Positions 43,331 to 54,460 of a stretch of DNA of 64,000 nt are shown one piece after another (positions within the stretch are counted from its first letter, which is position 1; the number at the start of each line of letters is the position of its first letter). Both the position numbers and the translations under genes were made by a program. The stretch is from assembly GCA_037043235.1 (NCBI GenBank), contig JAWRVZ010000086.1, positions 1,394,001 to 1,458,000 of the forward strand. The letters run 5' to 3'. The notes beneath the pieces are model-generated. The model saw only the letters and a program-made list of their open reading frames with translations, made no database searches and was not told the DNA's origin. This stretch comes from Rhodeus uyekii. Its lineage: Eukaryota; Chordata; Actinopteri; Cypriniformes; Acheilognathidae.

Positions 43331-46054
43331 CTGTAAGACAGGTGCGACATATGTTACTTCACTTTTTTAAACTTAAAACCTAGCTACATATCGTAAAAAT
43401 AAAACCCTTCTGCAAGCAATTAACTATAAACCATAAACAAAAGCACTTACAATAACCATTCCTCTTTAAACTAAATAAGTTTATTTGTTAATAATAATAA
43501 TAAATGTATTTCCTTCCATTTTTATGTATCAATATTCAGCACAACTACAGGACTATGAGTGAGATATTATTTACTCTTATTTACATTGTTAGTGTCGCTT
43601 CCTCCCTGAAATTTCTTGTGTGAAAGAGTTTGGTCAGATTTGTCACATATCTGGTCAAGTGTGGTTTTGAGAGATCTTCATAAAACTCTCAGAAGCTGTA
43701 ACCCCCCCCCCCCCCCCCCCCCCCCAAAAAAAAATATACCAACATGTAGGTGGAATCAAGTCGCACGGCTCTGTGGTTCATGTTGACCCTACGCAGCTTC
43801 TTGAGTCATGCAGAGCAAGAAATTGATGCAGTGGCCTATTGAGTGGTGGTGCCAGACAGACCATGTGGGATTGGTGATAAGCAGCTCAAAGCCACCAAAC
43901 TGGAAAGATGCGGATTACAGTACTTGCCCCCCACCTCCACCCCTACTCTAAAGAAACCACCATTATATAGAATTTATCGTACAACTGGGGATTTCTTGTC
44001 AGGAACATGCTGAACACGTCAATATTAGAGGCTCCACACGATGGTCCAACTTTAATGTTTGAAGTGCTGATTACTGTGCTCTGTAGTGGACGACTGGGGA
44101 TAGATAGACCTCCTGGGCATAATGAGCAGGCTAGAGCACTGAGAAATGGTTTTCAAACTGGGGTCCACTAGGGGGTGTGATAGAAAAATTGGGAGAATTT
44201 TACAATAGAGTATTTTAAACAGAATTTATAAATATAAAAAAATGCATTGCAAAATGTAAAATACAAATATATACAATAAAATAACATCTTAAATGTTTGC
44301 TGACCTATTTTCCTTCCATTGTGTTCAGAAAAGCGGATTAATCCGCATAAATCTGCATTACTTCACCCCGCACAATCCAGGCTAAAAGTTTTGCCTTCAT
44401 GACTAGAATGACTCAATTCTGTCGCAGTTAATTCCAGATCCAGACCTTAAACAGTCAGCGAGTGTGTAATTAGTTAGCCAAATGTGAAGTAACCCTGAGA
44501 GCTTTGCTGCCTGGCATGTTGTTTAATCAAGCACCTTCACAATTTAAAGCACAAAGGCCTAACGGAGATAGAGGCTGTCTTTCATTAGTGGAGAGTTCGG
44601 GTTTAGGCAGGAAGCCAGCTGTAACTATCATAAGCGGCACATTCACTGGTTTCCCATACTATAATTAAAGTTGCTTTTACTTATTTTGTGTCAAAGCTCC
44701 TGGGTCTCTTCTTCCTGTAACAGCTTTGAACAGCCATCCGCTCTTTGCACAGTTCTCACTCTGAGAATTACAGAGAAACACTGTTCTGAACCTTTCTGTG
44801 GCAGAAATAAAAGCCATAAGTCTAGAAGACAAACAGACAGGAGTCATTACAACAGCAACTTAAGTGAGGAGCACAAACAGTTTGACCTTAAAACCATTCG
44901 TCAGACATGCAAGTGATCTAACCGTCATAACAAGAATAAAACATCCTGATAGTAGTTCACGATTAATGATGATCTTTTTCTTCACTTGAAATTTTTAGAT
45001 GAATGTAGCAGGTTTGGTTGGGAGTCTTTCCCAGTTTAACATCGTTCTTCCAAGAAAGTCTAATATATAGCTGTATAATACTGGTGGATTTGTGGATGGC
45101 TGCCAAATAAGATATTCAGGTCTTGCAGTTGTTGTCAGTGTTGTTTTATGTAGCCATTCTTTTGTTCCATCAAGAAATCTATTGATTTTGTAATATTTTA
45201 CCCTAAGAGTATGGGAACTGAGAAATCTTTTCTGGTATCTTCCCTATTGACAATCATAAGAAAAATCTATTAAAGCAAAGTACATGACCAAAGCAATCTG
45301 AGAAGGTCTTAAATCAAAATTATAGTGAATCACGCTGTCACACATTGTGATCCATCACATTAATCCATTTGATGTTCATATAACACGTTGAATGGCTAAT
45401 TACTATGCAAACACAGGTGCAGAGTTTGTTGTGGTCTCAGTTGATAAATTGCACAGCATGCTTATTCTAATTTAGGAATAAAAGTTATTTAATAACTATA
45501 ATATCAAAATAATCATTAAATAATGATCAAAACAATAGTCACCTTTCATACATCTTTGAACTGAAGCCAAATCTCATTAGTGGTGTGCAAAGGCAAAGTC
45601 CTAAATGTTTTATCATTATATATCAAGTGTAAATTTATGTCTCTGTTACAATTAATGTTGTCACATTGTCTTAGGTAAATAAACTTTACATAAAAGACCA
45701 AATGCTAAATTTAAATTTCAGTCACCAAGCACTGTAAACATTGGTCACAGACATAACGATGTACCATTAATTTCATCAAGCTGATTGCTCACTAAGACCT
45801 CCACAGTTATCATGTTTTCAAGCCATTTCAAGCTTGATTCTGACATGACAAAGCTGTGAGATCTGAGTTGACAAAAACAAGAGGGGGGATTTATCGTACA
45901 AACCATATACAATTATTTCCAATCGAAGTGTGATTGAGGCATTGCCTCCCATTACATGACTGATCCACATTTATTCTCAATTACCACTTACCAAATATAG
46001 ACAAACTAGAGTAACATTTGCCTTCACATTTCCCCCTGTTGTGAGCACTCTCTT
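43331..46054. other. Intron of cntnap2 upstream of the discoidin exon
   Basis: No upstream exon found. Holds a 24-nt C run at 43702-43725 and anonymous AT-rich sequence. A more complex stretch at 44470-44650 (gtttaatcaagcaccttcac and neighbours) is unexplained. Confidence 0.5.
43702..43725. repeat. Poly-C tract (G24 on the gene strand)
   Basis: 24 consecutive C followed by nine A. On the minus strand, which is transcribed as cntnap2 pre-mRNA, this is a G24 run about 370 nt upstream of the discoidin exon acceptor. Confidence 0.9.
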
Positions 46055-46390
46055 GTCCGTGTGAATTGCTGTGAAGCACGCGATTCATGTTTACATCGGT
46101 CGAGTGCTTTCAAGTTGCGTCTTGTGTTGCGCGCAGTCTGTGTTTCACTGGCTGCGTACTGTCTTGTTTTTTGTGGAAACGCGGGTTATGAGTGTTCTCG
46201 TTCTCCTGTCAATTGCATAACCCCACCCCTCTTCGTCCCTCATTATTGTTTGATTTGCCCCACCTGTCCTCCCACACTTACCCGCCTCATGTGTTTCCTA
46301 TTTATTCTCCCCATGTGTGGTGTCCTGTGCTGTTTCATTGTCTATGAATGTCGTTGGATTGTGTTTCTAGTCTAGTCCTGTCCTTGCCAA
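46055..46390 (+). repeat. Degraded LTR-like sequence
   Basis: Composition and order (cccctcttcgtccctcatta, gccccacctgtcctcccaca, cctatttattctcc) resemble the U3/R part of the gypsy-like LTR at 26779. Ends are not definable. Confidence 0.35.
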
Positions 46391-47224
46391 GTCAGTTAAA
46401 TAGCTAGTTTGTTTATGTTTTTTCATATCATAGATGGCTTGCTTGCTGTTGAAAAACCATAATTTACTTCAGTGTCAAGGCAACTAAGTGATGAGCATCT
46501 CACAGCAAACATTCAGGATTCATTGCATAGACAGACATATTTAAAACCAGATATATAATTGCAGCCTTGCTTAAATTATTTATGGACATTCAAATGCTTT
46601 TATTTGTAATGGCAACCACAATCAACGGGACATCCAGTGATATATCTCTCAGCCAGCAAAGTGAAAGGATGTGAATCAAAGTGAAAAAATGTGATATAGT
46701 ATTTAAGAAACCATTAGAGAATTTCCAACCGAGAGCATTTGGCACCCCAATACTGTACTCGCCACTTGAGGTTGTCTTGACAGATGAGGTGAGGACAGCT
46801 TTTCTCTAAGAAACCAAACAGCCTAGCTGAATCAGTCAAAATGCCAGCCATTTGCAGATGTGTGAAGGGCTGACAGGGCCAGCTAACTCAATGACACTGT
46901 GAATCAGCATACTTTGGTGATGAGAGACTCACTCAGGAGTGGAGTTAAAGGAGAAAATCTGACAGAATATGTAAGCTTACCTCATTTCACAATGTAAGCA
47001 ACGTAAAGTCTAGCTCAAGTGTGAGCTAACAGTCGACAGGGTAGAAAATTGCTACTGAAAGCCAAACAATGGTTATTTTCTGCTAACACTTTCTAAATTC
47101 TGACACTATTATAATGACACTGAAATGGTTAAAGGGCAAAACAAGGGAGTATAGAGTATGCTTTTTGCAGAATTTTGCAGAATTTGCAGATTTAATGAAA
47201 TAGACCAGTGAAAAGGAGAAAAAT
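46391..47224. other. Non-coding, nothing recognised
   Basis: AT-rich sequence without a recognisable gene or repeat. Confidence 0.45.
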
Positions 47225-48640
47225 AATATTTATATACACAGACAGAAAGTATGTTTCCCTGCACAATGAAATTCTTACTTTGCCGTCTACAATAAATGTC
47301 AAACAGTAAGTAATAGAATAAAATAAAATAATAATAATAAAAAATAAGAGTAATAAAGGCAATAAAGGGAGATAGTTCAGTTCTGAATAAAGGCAGTAAA
47401 AAGTGAGGTAGTGCAGTAGTGAATGTGCAAAAGCAAAAATATAAATCAATGTAAACAGTTAAGTCCATGCAAACAGTTATGTACATGATTGTAAACTCCT
47501 ATCAGCTGTTTAGGAGTCTGATAGCAGAGGGGAAGAAAGAGTTCTTCAGTCTTGAAGTCCTGCATTTCACACTTCTGTACATCCGTCCTGAGGGTAGAAG
47601 TGTGAACAGTCCATGCTGGGGGTGGGAGGGGTCTTTGAGAATAGAAGTAGCTCTCCTGTGGACTCTATGGTGGTATACTGTATGCTCTGCAGAGAGGGCA
47701 GTGGAGTCCTGGCAATGCAGTCTTCATCACTCTCTGCAGGCGTTTGCGGTAAAGTAGTGCTGCCGTACCAGTAGTAGTGATGCAGTTGGTCAAGACACTC
47801 TCGATGGCGCAGCTGTAGAGGTTGCTGAGGATCTCAGGGGATCATGCCAAACTTCCTTAGTCTCCTTAGAAAATACAGACCAGCTGCGTGATGAGGTGTC
47901 CAAGTGAGGTCCTCACTGATGTGGACACCCAGGTATTTAAAGTTCCTCACCCTCTCCACTTCCCGGATGAACAGTGGCTGATGTGTTCGCCTCTCCTTTC
48001 TCATGTTCACAATCATCTCCTTTTTTACTTGTCCGTGTTGAGGGTGAGGTTGTTGTCTTCACACCATGACACCAGACTGGCCACCTCCCTCCTGTAGGCT
48101 GCCTCGTCACCGCTAGTGATACGTCCAATCAGTGTGGTGTCATCCACAAACTTCAGGATGATGTTGTCCTTGTGGGAGGCAACACAGTCGTAGGAGAACA
48201 GTGTTTAGAGGATGGGGCTGAGTAAACAGCCCTGTGGAGTGGCAATGTTTGTGATGAAATCCTATTACCAATCCTCACAGACTGAGGCCTTCCAGTCAGG
48301 AAATCTAGGAGCCATTCACAGAGGGTGGGGTGCAAACCAAGTGTGGACAGTTTGGGGGTGAGTTTGGGGGTGATGACGGTATTGAAGGTGGATATGTAGT
48401 CTATGAAGAGTATCCTTAGGTATATGTCCTTATTTTCCAGATGAGAGAGGGAATAGTGGATGGCAGTAGCAATGGCATTCAAGGTGGACCTGTTGGGGTG
48501 GTAGGCATACTGTAGCGGGTCGATGGTGTCTGGTGTGCTGCTCTGTAGTCATTCAGGCAGGTGGGTGGGCTCAACTGCCTGAGTTATGATCACTGTTGTG
48601 GATAGGTCATCCAATAGATCTCCATTCAGGACTTGACTAA
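47225..48640 (-). pseudogene. 5'-truncated LINE (fish jockey/CR1-group), RT C-terminal half and 3' end
   Basis: Read on the minus strand in broken frames. It begins with PNRSTLNAIATAIHYSLSHL (near 48500), continues IDYISTFNT and WLLDFLTGRPQSVRIGNRIS, and has the RT box FVDDTT (about 48130-48150; FADD in relatives). Then come VERVRNFKYLGVHISEDLTW, LYFLRRLRKFGM and FFPSAIRLL (about 47510-47540). The order is that of a non-LTR RT thumb and C-terminus. Several frameshifts and stops are visible. The 5' half (endonuclease, RT start) is missing, the usual result of truncated reverse transcription. Confidence 0.85.
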
Positions 48641-48644
48641 AGGG

Positions 48645-49330
48645 AGGCCATCATCAGCTGTCTGGAGAGAATCTATCGTCGATCCAGGACACAGCCAGAC
48701 CCAGAACCCAGCCTATCACCCCGCTCAACAGTGGAGACATCGCTAGAGCCCCCCACAGACAGTGATCACCTGCCACAATGACTGAGATAGAGCCCGATGA
48801 GGAAGGGACGCCAACCATTGCCCATCCCCATGTCGGAGCCCCAGATTGAGTCTTACCAGGGGTGTAAGCCAGCAACGTCTGTGGCAGAAGGAATGCTGGT
48901 GGTTTAAGACATCAAGGCCTGGCTGATCGATCTAGATATCTGGATCTGTCTCCATGAACCATCTGTTTGTTCTTCATCCTCACTATTTCAAGACAGAATT
49001 GAAACTGTATTGTCAACCTGTATTGACTGTGATTGACCATCATTGATCCCATTAAATTTACCTCTGTAACCCTCACAACAAAGCTCAGCCAGTCCTCCAG
49101 CCCCTCCTCTACTGGATGCCTGCAGCCCTTCGTCTTCACTGGTGACACCTTGCTGTGATGTAAAGCATCAGGTCATACAATCACCAGCTTTGGCTGAGTG
49201 AGAGGTTCATTTGTCTCTGCCCCTACAGTTACAGGGTTCCTCCTTCTTTCCAGCTCCGCCTCTGTGCTCAGTCGTACCGGCTCCAACTCAATCCTTGGGC
49301 ACTTTGGCTCTGCCTTAGAGTCACATAGCT
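48645..49330 (+). pseudogene. Retroelement coding remnant (cyprinid gypsy-type, gag-like)
   Basis: The plus strand reads EAIISCLERIYRRSRTQPDP, EPSLSPRSTVETSLEPPTDS and DHLPQ before a stop near 48777. Similar Pro/Glu/Ser-rich stretches occur in gag-like frames of cyprinid LTR elements as I recall them. Downstream sequence to 49330 shows further proline-rich fragments (ctccagcccctcctctactg) in several frames. No intact frame. Confidence 0.4.
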
Positions 49331-49383
49331 GTGACAGGTTTTTAATGTAGCAGTATTTTTCTATAAATATTTCTATTTGATAT

Positions 49384-49720
49384 TGTCACAAAACTCAGGT
49401 AAAGATTTCTCAGTCGGCCACCAGAGCTCTCACTTGCCTGAGTACTTGCATTTAGGTTGAACTATATTTCCCAAGAGCCCACATACCTGGACAGATTACT
49501 GCACACCTGTTTAAACCCCTTGTGTGTGATCACTCCTTGTGAATTATTGTTTGCCCCGCTACATTTCTGAGCGTTATTTTCCTTGTGTGTTGTTCTGTCC
49601 GTGTTTAACTCTGCTGTGGATTACCTCGTACAATTCTTTGCTGCCTACCCCTAGTCTGACGCTGTTTTTAAGATCTGCATTCCTTTATTTTGTGTGAAAT
49701 ACAGCAAGAAAGTGTCAGAC
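49384..49720 (+). repeat. LTR-like sequence
   Basis: Starts tgtcacaaaactcaggtaaa and contains the pattern acacctgtttaaaccccttg plus a late tcctttattttgtgtgaaat. It could be the 3' LTR belonging to the gag-like remnant upstream. Ends uncertain. Confidence 0.35.
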
Positions 49721-49984
49721 ACTCAGTGCGTGAAGTCAAAAAAACTGAATAGAGCCAGCAAGCGGTTAAAAAAGAAAATCTCAGACAGGCAGAGACGCAA
49801 CGCTAGTTGCATTCTGCCAAGCATCACATTTGAACAAACCCCACGTTTACCACAACTCTACTGGTTAATAAGTAAGTACTACAAACAAACCGAAATAAAA
49901 ACAAACCTGAAGCTGAAGAAACCCTTAAACGTTAACGGAAGACCCGCGAACCTGAGTGATAAATAAAGAGAGAGAGACACCTGT

Positions 49985-50232
49985 TCTCGTCTCAGTGTTC
50001 TGCGCGTGAGCAGGGCGGAGCCGTGGGACTGCAAATCTGCACGTGTGGGGGAGGCGTGCTGTAACTAGCCAATCACAGAACGCAGACACAGTCAGCTACC
50101 CGAAGAGGATTCTTATTCAATCCGAGCACAGATAATGACTCGTATTACTCGTATAATACTCGTACTCGGCAAAAGTGCATTATCCGTACCAGATACTCGT
50201 TTCAGCCGAGTATCTGGCTCAACTCTACTTCA
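49985..50232 (+). repeat. hAT-type terminal fragment with hairpin
   Basis: Includes gactcgtattactcgtataa and a perfect 11-bp stem, ccagatactcg (50189-50199) with cgagtatctgg (50207-50217), around a 7-nt loop. In cyprinids, sequence of the form gccgagtatctggctca is found near the ends of hAT elements. No transposase here; the short basic ORF at 49694-49966 is not recognisable. Confidence 0.4.
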
Positions 50233-51734
50233 CACAGTACAACTAAGTTTAACTGTCACAACTGCTTACGTTCAGGTTCAAAGCAGTGGCTTGTTAAACC
50301 ATATTCCACTCCACTTAAGATCAAAAGTAACTTAATGTATGAGGCTTTTTTTTAAATACATCTGATATTTTGATAAGATGTGAATGGTGAATTGAGCTGA
50401 ATAGAGAGTGTCTGGCTCTTCAGAGAGTGAAATTGGCTCACAAATAAAAAAATATAATTAAAAACAACACCGTTAAAATTATTGGTTTTGGATAACTTTG
50501 AAAAACAATTATTTTGTCCAGGGGTGGACAGTCGGACAATATATATATATTTTTTTTTTTGCACCAAAATGTTTTTTGTGTGTGTGCAAACAAAAACAAC
50601 AATAGCAAAACAAAACTTTTTTTAAAATTGCCCTTAATATGCTATTTTAAAGATTCTTAATTGTATTTTGCCATTCTCTTAAAATAAGTTTACATGCTTC
50701 CGAGCTCACAGTGAATATAACAACAATAAGCTTTTCACACCCCAGCAAGGGGTACACCTCGCTCATTGGCTTTCTCAATGCATGTTTCAGCAGATTAATT
50801 AATGGAGAGGTTTTGCTGCCATTATGCCACATAGAGGGTTGCGAGACCACATGGGTGGGAAAAATAAGAATTCAGCGTGTGCTTATTCAGTACAAGAGGC
50901 AGCAGTTTTGGGTGCATTCAACATTGAGTCCAGGGACTGAGAAAGGGTATCAGTAATGTATGAGAATCCAAAAGGATCCATCAAAATTCAATTCACAGTA
51001 AGGTACATGTTGGTGGAAAAACCCAAACAGGTTTCACTCAGAGTTAAAGTCCAGGAAATGGCAAGGAGAGAAAGAACAGAAAAATGTTCAGAGGTGTGAC
51101 AAGAAAGAACCTTTTTTATCTACAACAACATTAGATAAAAATCACATACTTCCAGCAGTTTCTGCACCAACCGAGAAACTGCCATTGAGATGAACAGGAA
51201 TGTTAACCGATAACTTTCTCCGGGTATTAAGGACCTCCTTGGGTAACATTTTAAAAACTGTAAGAGACTGCACAGTCTGGTCGTGACACAATGGGGTACA
51301 TGCTAGAGGCTAAAACACAGGGAAATGTCAAGACTTAGAGGAGGTTAACTTGTAGCTTTAACTCGGAACATGTTGTAGGTGACGTCTGTCATGTCACGTG
51401 TGTTCCAGCTCAAAGCTGAATGGGGAAACCTATCCAATGCTTTCGCATCATGGCCAATCAGAGGCCATTGTTTGAGTGATACTTTGCATGCTGAGCACCT
51501 TCCATAATACAGTGAGGTTCTGTTACCTCTTCAGTGAACAAAGGCACTGTTTTTGGCATTTCCTCTTCTCCCTTATTCTGTCTTAATAGGCTATTTAAAA
51601 TGAGAGGGTTGAAAAGTGTACAATAGTATTTTGTTATCTTAAAAAATATTATAGAGGCTCCCTTTCCCACTGTTAGGATGATGGAAACTGATGCAGAGCT
51701 GCATGGTCTCAGTCCTGAGTCAAGTAAATACCTC
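50233..51734. other. Non-coding, nothing recognised
   Basis: AT-rich sequence with short unrelated ORFs. No gene or repeat identified. Confidence 0.45.
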
Positions 51735-51925
51735 TAGTTTCCACAAAAATATTAAGAAATACTGTTTTCAACATTGATGATAATAAGAAATTTAAAATCG
51801 TTGATTTATGTTATCATGATCATGTGACACTGAAGATTATGAAGTAATGGCTGCTGAACATTCAGCTTTGCCATCATAGGAATTCATTAAATTTTAAAAT
51901 AGAAATAGAAGTTATTTTAAATTCT
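51735..51925 (-). repeat. R1 repeat fragment (minus orientation)
   Basis: Inverted R1 motifs: aatactgttttcaacattga, catgatcatgtgacactgaa, cattcagctttgccatcata and ggaattcattaaattttaaa. It is the middle portion of the family. Confidence 0.6.
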
Positions 51926-52324
51926 TATAATCTTTCACATTTTTACCGTTTTAAACCTGAACTTACCAAACTCAAACTTTTAAATGCCAGCATATGTTTA
52001 CAAATTCTGTAAGAATCATAATCAAGCAACACAATGCCTTAAGTTATTTTTTGCACAGGTTACAGTAGGTAGTAATAGCAACGTTTTTATAATCAGTTAC
52101 AGCACATCAATGAGTTCTGACACAATTTCACCTGTGTCTTATGTTCACATGTGAGTCCTACCAGCTGTTTTTGGTCTCCCTGATCAGTTTGCTGTTTATC
52201 GTCTCTGTCCCAACTTTTTTGGAGTGTTGCACCCATCAAAAATGTAATTTTATTCATATTTAGAAAATAAAATTAATTTAAAGAGTGACATTTCTTTGTA
52301 CTATTGTCAGTGAAATAAAAATTA
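51926..52324. other. Non-coding, nothing recognised
   Basis: AT-rich sequence between two repeats. Confidence 0.4.
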
Positions 52325-52482
52325 CATTTATGCATTTAGCAGAAGCTTTTATTCAAAGCGACTTACATTGCATTCAAGAAACAAATTAACATTCTAATCA
52401 GTTATCGCTTTCCCTGGGAATCGAACCTATGACCTTGGCATTGTAAGCGCCACTCTCTACTGTTCGAGCTACAGGAAAGTTT
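52325..52482 (-). repeat. tRNA-derived SINE, copy 2 (most complete)
   Basis: On the minus strand: head ctgtagctcgaacagtagag (A-box region), perfect B box GGTTCGATTCC (52417-52427), then the tail gtaagtcgctttgaataaaa and gcttctgctaaatgcataaa. The head gives internal pol III promoter elements. The tail is the widespread teleost type. About 155 bp. Confidence 0.85.
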
Positions 52483-53288
52483 AAGATTAAAGATTAATAA
52501 AGCTACAAATTAAATTAAGCATGCTGCAATAATGCATGCACAGCATTGAACCCTTGGCTATAGTGTTAAAAAGAACAAGGTGAGGTGTACATATAAAATA
52601 AAGCAGGCACAGAGAGGTAAAGTGAACTGTGGTCTAAAGGTTTGAAGATTACATCTGTCTGCTCACAAGTAATCAAGCAGTAATTTAAGTAATTTTAAAA
52701 ATAAACCAGGACAGGTGCAGTTACATAGAGTGTCTAATTGTCCTCAGATAAATGTGAAATCAGTTAGAATCAGCTCAAGGCTTCAAGAGCAAATAAATTT
52801 ACATCTGTTATATACTGTAGATCATATTAACGGCAGTCAAGCTTTCATTAAAGATTCAGCACACAACATAAAAGCAATAGCTGGGATTATATTGCTTTCT
52901 GTTAGTCAATCAGCTATGAAATGGAATACATAATCTCTTATGGATCCATTTCAAAGACGTTTGGATCAAAAGGATTTCAGCAGCATTTGCGTTCACATAT
53001 ATTTGATTGATATAAAGGTCTTTGCAGGCATCATCAAACAAGTCAACAAAGGAAAATTCACTGAATCTGTTCCACTCTTTGGTTCTCTTACAAGCAAAAG
53101 TATGTAGTGGTGGAGGAAGTACACAAGTTAAGTGATCAACAGATAGCTGGTTAAAATATTAGTACAGTAAAATAATTACTCATTTTCAGTTTTACTTGAG
53201 TAAAAGTACAAAGGTACTTGATTTTTTTATGTACTTAAGTATTACATTTAAAAAGTACTGATCAATGAACCATATATTTATTATTTGC
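52483..53288. other. Non-coding, nothing recognised
   Basis: AT-rich sequence between two SINE copies. No coding remnant. Confidence 0.4.
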
Positions 53289-53941
53289 AGGCACTACATT
53301 TATGCATTTGGCAGACACTTTTATCCAAAGTGACTTACATTGCATTCCAGGGACACATTGAAATTCTAATCAGTTGAATAAGAAGAAGAAGAAATGTTAA
53401 ATTTATATAGTGCTTTTCCAGAGCTCAAAGCGCTTTACATAGTACGGGGAAATCTCCTCAACCACCACCAATGTGCAGCATCCACCTGGATGATGCGACG
53501 GCAGCCATATTGTGCCAGCACACTCACCACACATCAGCTTATTGGTGGAGAGGAGACAGAGTGATGAAGCCCCTACTCTTGCAAAGGACATCCTGGGATT
53601 TTTAACGACCACAGAGAGTCAGGACCTCGGTTTAACATCTCATCCGAAAGACGGTGCTTGTTGCAGTACAGTGTCCCCGTCACTACTGTATACTGGGGCG
53701 TTAGGATCCACACAGACCACAGGGTGAGCACCCCCTGCTGGCCTCCTAACACCACTTCCAGCAGCAACCTAGTTTTTTCCAGGAGGTCTCCCATCCAGGT
53801 ACTGACCAGGCTCAACCCTGCTTAGCTTCAGTGGGCAACCAGTCTTAGGCTACAGGGTGATATGGCTGCAGTTCTTGCTATCCTTGGGAATCAAACTCAT
53901 TGTAAACACCAATGCCCTACTAGTTGAGCTACAGGAAAGGC
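53289..53941 (-). repeat. tRNA-derived SINE, copy 3, split by an insertion
   Basis: The tail half (53289-53375: tacatttatgcatttggcag ... aatcagtt) and the tRNA-like head half (53869-53941: cagttcttgctatccttggg ... gttgagctacaggaaagg) of one SINE are separated by 493 bp of unrelated repeat. Removing the insert gives the same order as copies 1 and 2. Confidence 0.85.
53376..53868. mobile_element. Interspersed repeat inserted in SINE copy 3
   Basis: 493-bp insert flanked by cagtt on both sides (53371-53375 and 53869-53873), consistent with a 5-bp target duplication. It begins with an AAG-rich run, then tagtgcttttccagagctca, aagcgctttacatagtacgg, gatgatgcgacggcagccat and so on. This is a sequence type seen in many fish genomes as a moderately conserved repeat. 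No ORF of note; class not assigned. Confidence 0.6.
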
Positions 53942-54460
53942 TAGTTAGACATGTTAGTGAGAGTAGTCAGAAATGTCTTGGTACCGGAACCTTGGTTTGC
54001 TGCATCGAGAACGATGCTGTGGGAATCCTCTGTGTGGTCCTTAGTGACTTTTGTTACTGCACTCTTTTTAGTGTTCAGCCTTTATCTCCCCCCCCCCCCC
54101 CCCCCCCCCAAAGCAAAGCAAAGCAAAGCAAACCTGAGGAACTTCCTAAACTGAGGAAGGATGGATGGAATATGGAAATATGCGTTCTCAAGATCCATCG
54201 TGACAAACCAGCCCTTTGATCTTATCATGATTCGCCTTAGCGCACCAAAGTAGAATTGGACGTAACCCTCCATTCTTCTTAAGAATGATAAAATATCAGC
54301 TGTAAACCTGGACTCTCTGTTGGTAGGAGGAACACATTCTATGGCCTCCTTCTCCAGGAAAGCTTTTACCTGTTGTTCCATAACCAGGACTTCTCAGGGC
54401 CTATCAGTATGTGCAGGACTCCAAGGATATATTTTTGGCAGTAGTTTCCAACATAGAGAC
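53942..54460 (-). pseudogene. DIRS RT remnant
   Basis: The minus strand reads VMEQQVKAFLEKEAIECVPP and GWFVTMDLENAYFHI, then ILPQFRKFLRFA, matching the intact DIRS RT near 62790-63090 (IMEQEVDSLLEKGAIEYVP, DWFVTIDLKDAYFHISILPQ). The section between them is frameshifted. A 22-nt C run (54088-54109) and (AAAGC)4 replace the continuation. The part 53942-54085 has DIRS-end-like motifs (gagaacgatgctgtgggaat). Ancient, inactive. Confidence 0.75.

Noticed and set aside
52325..52482. Possible functional tRNA gene
   Set aside because: It has A- and B-box-like sequence but no consistent cloverleaf, and it carries the SINE tail shared with two other copies.
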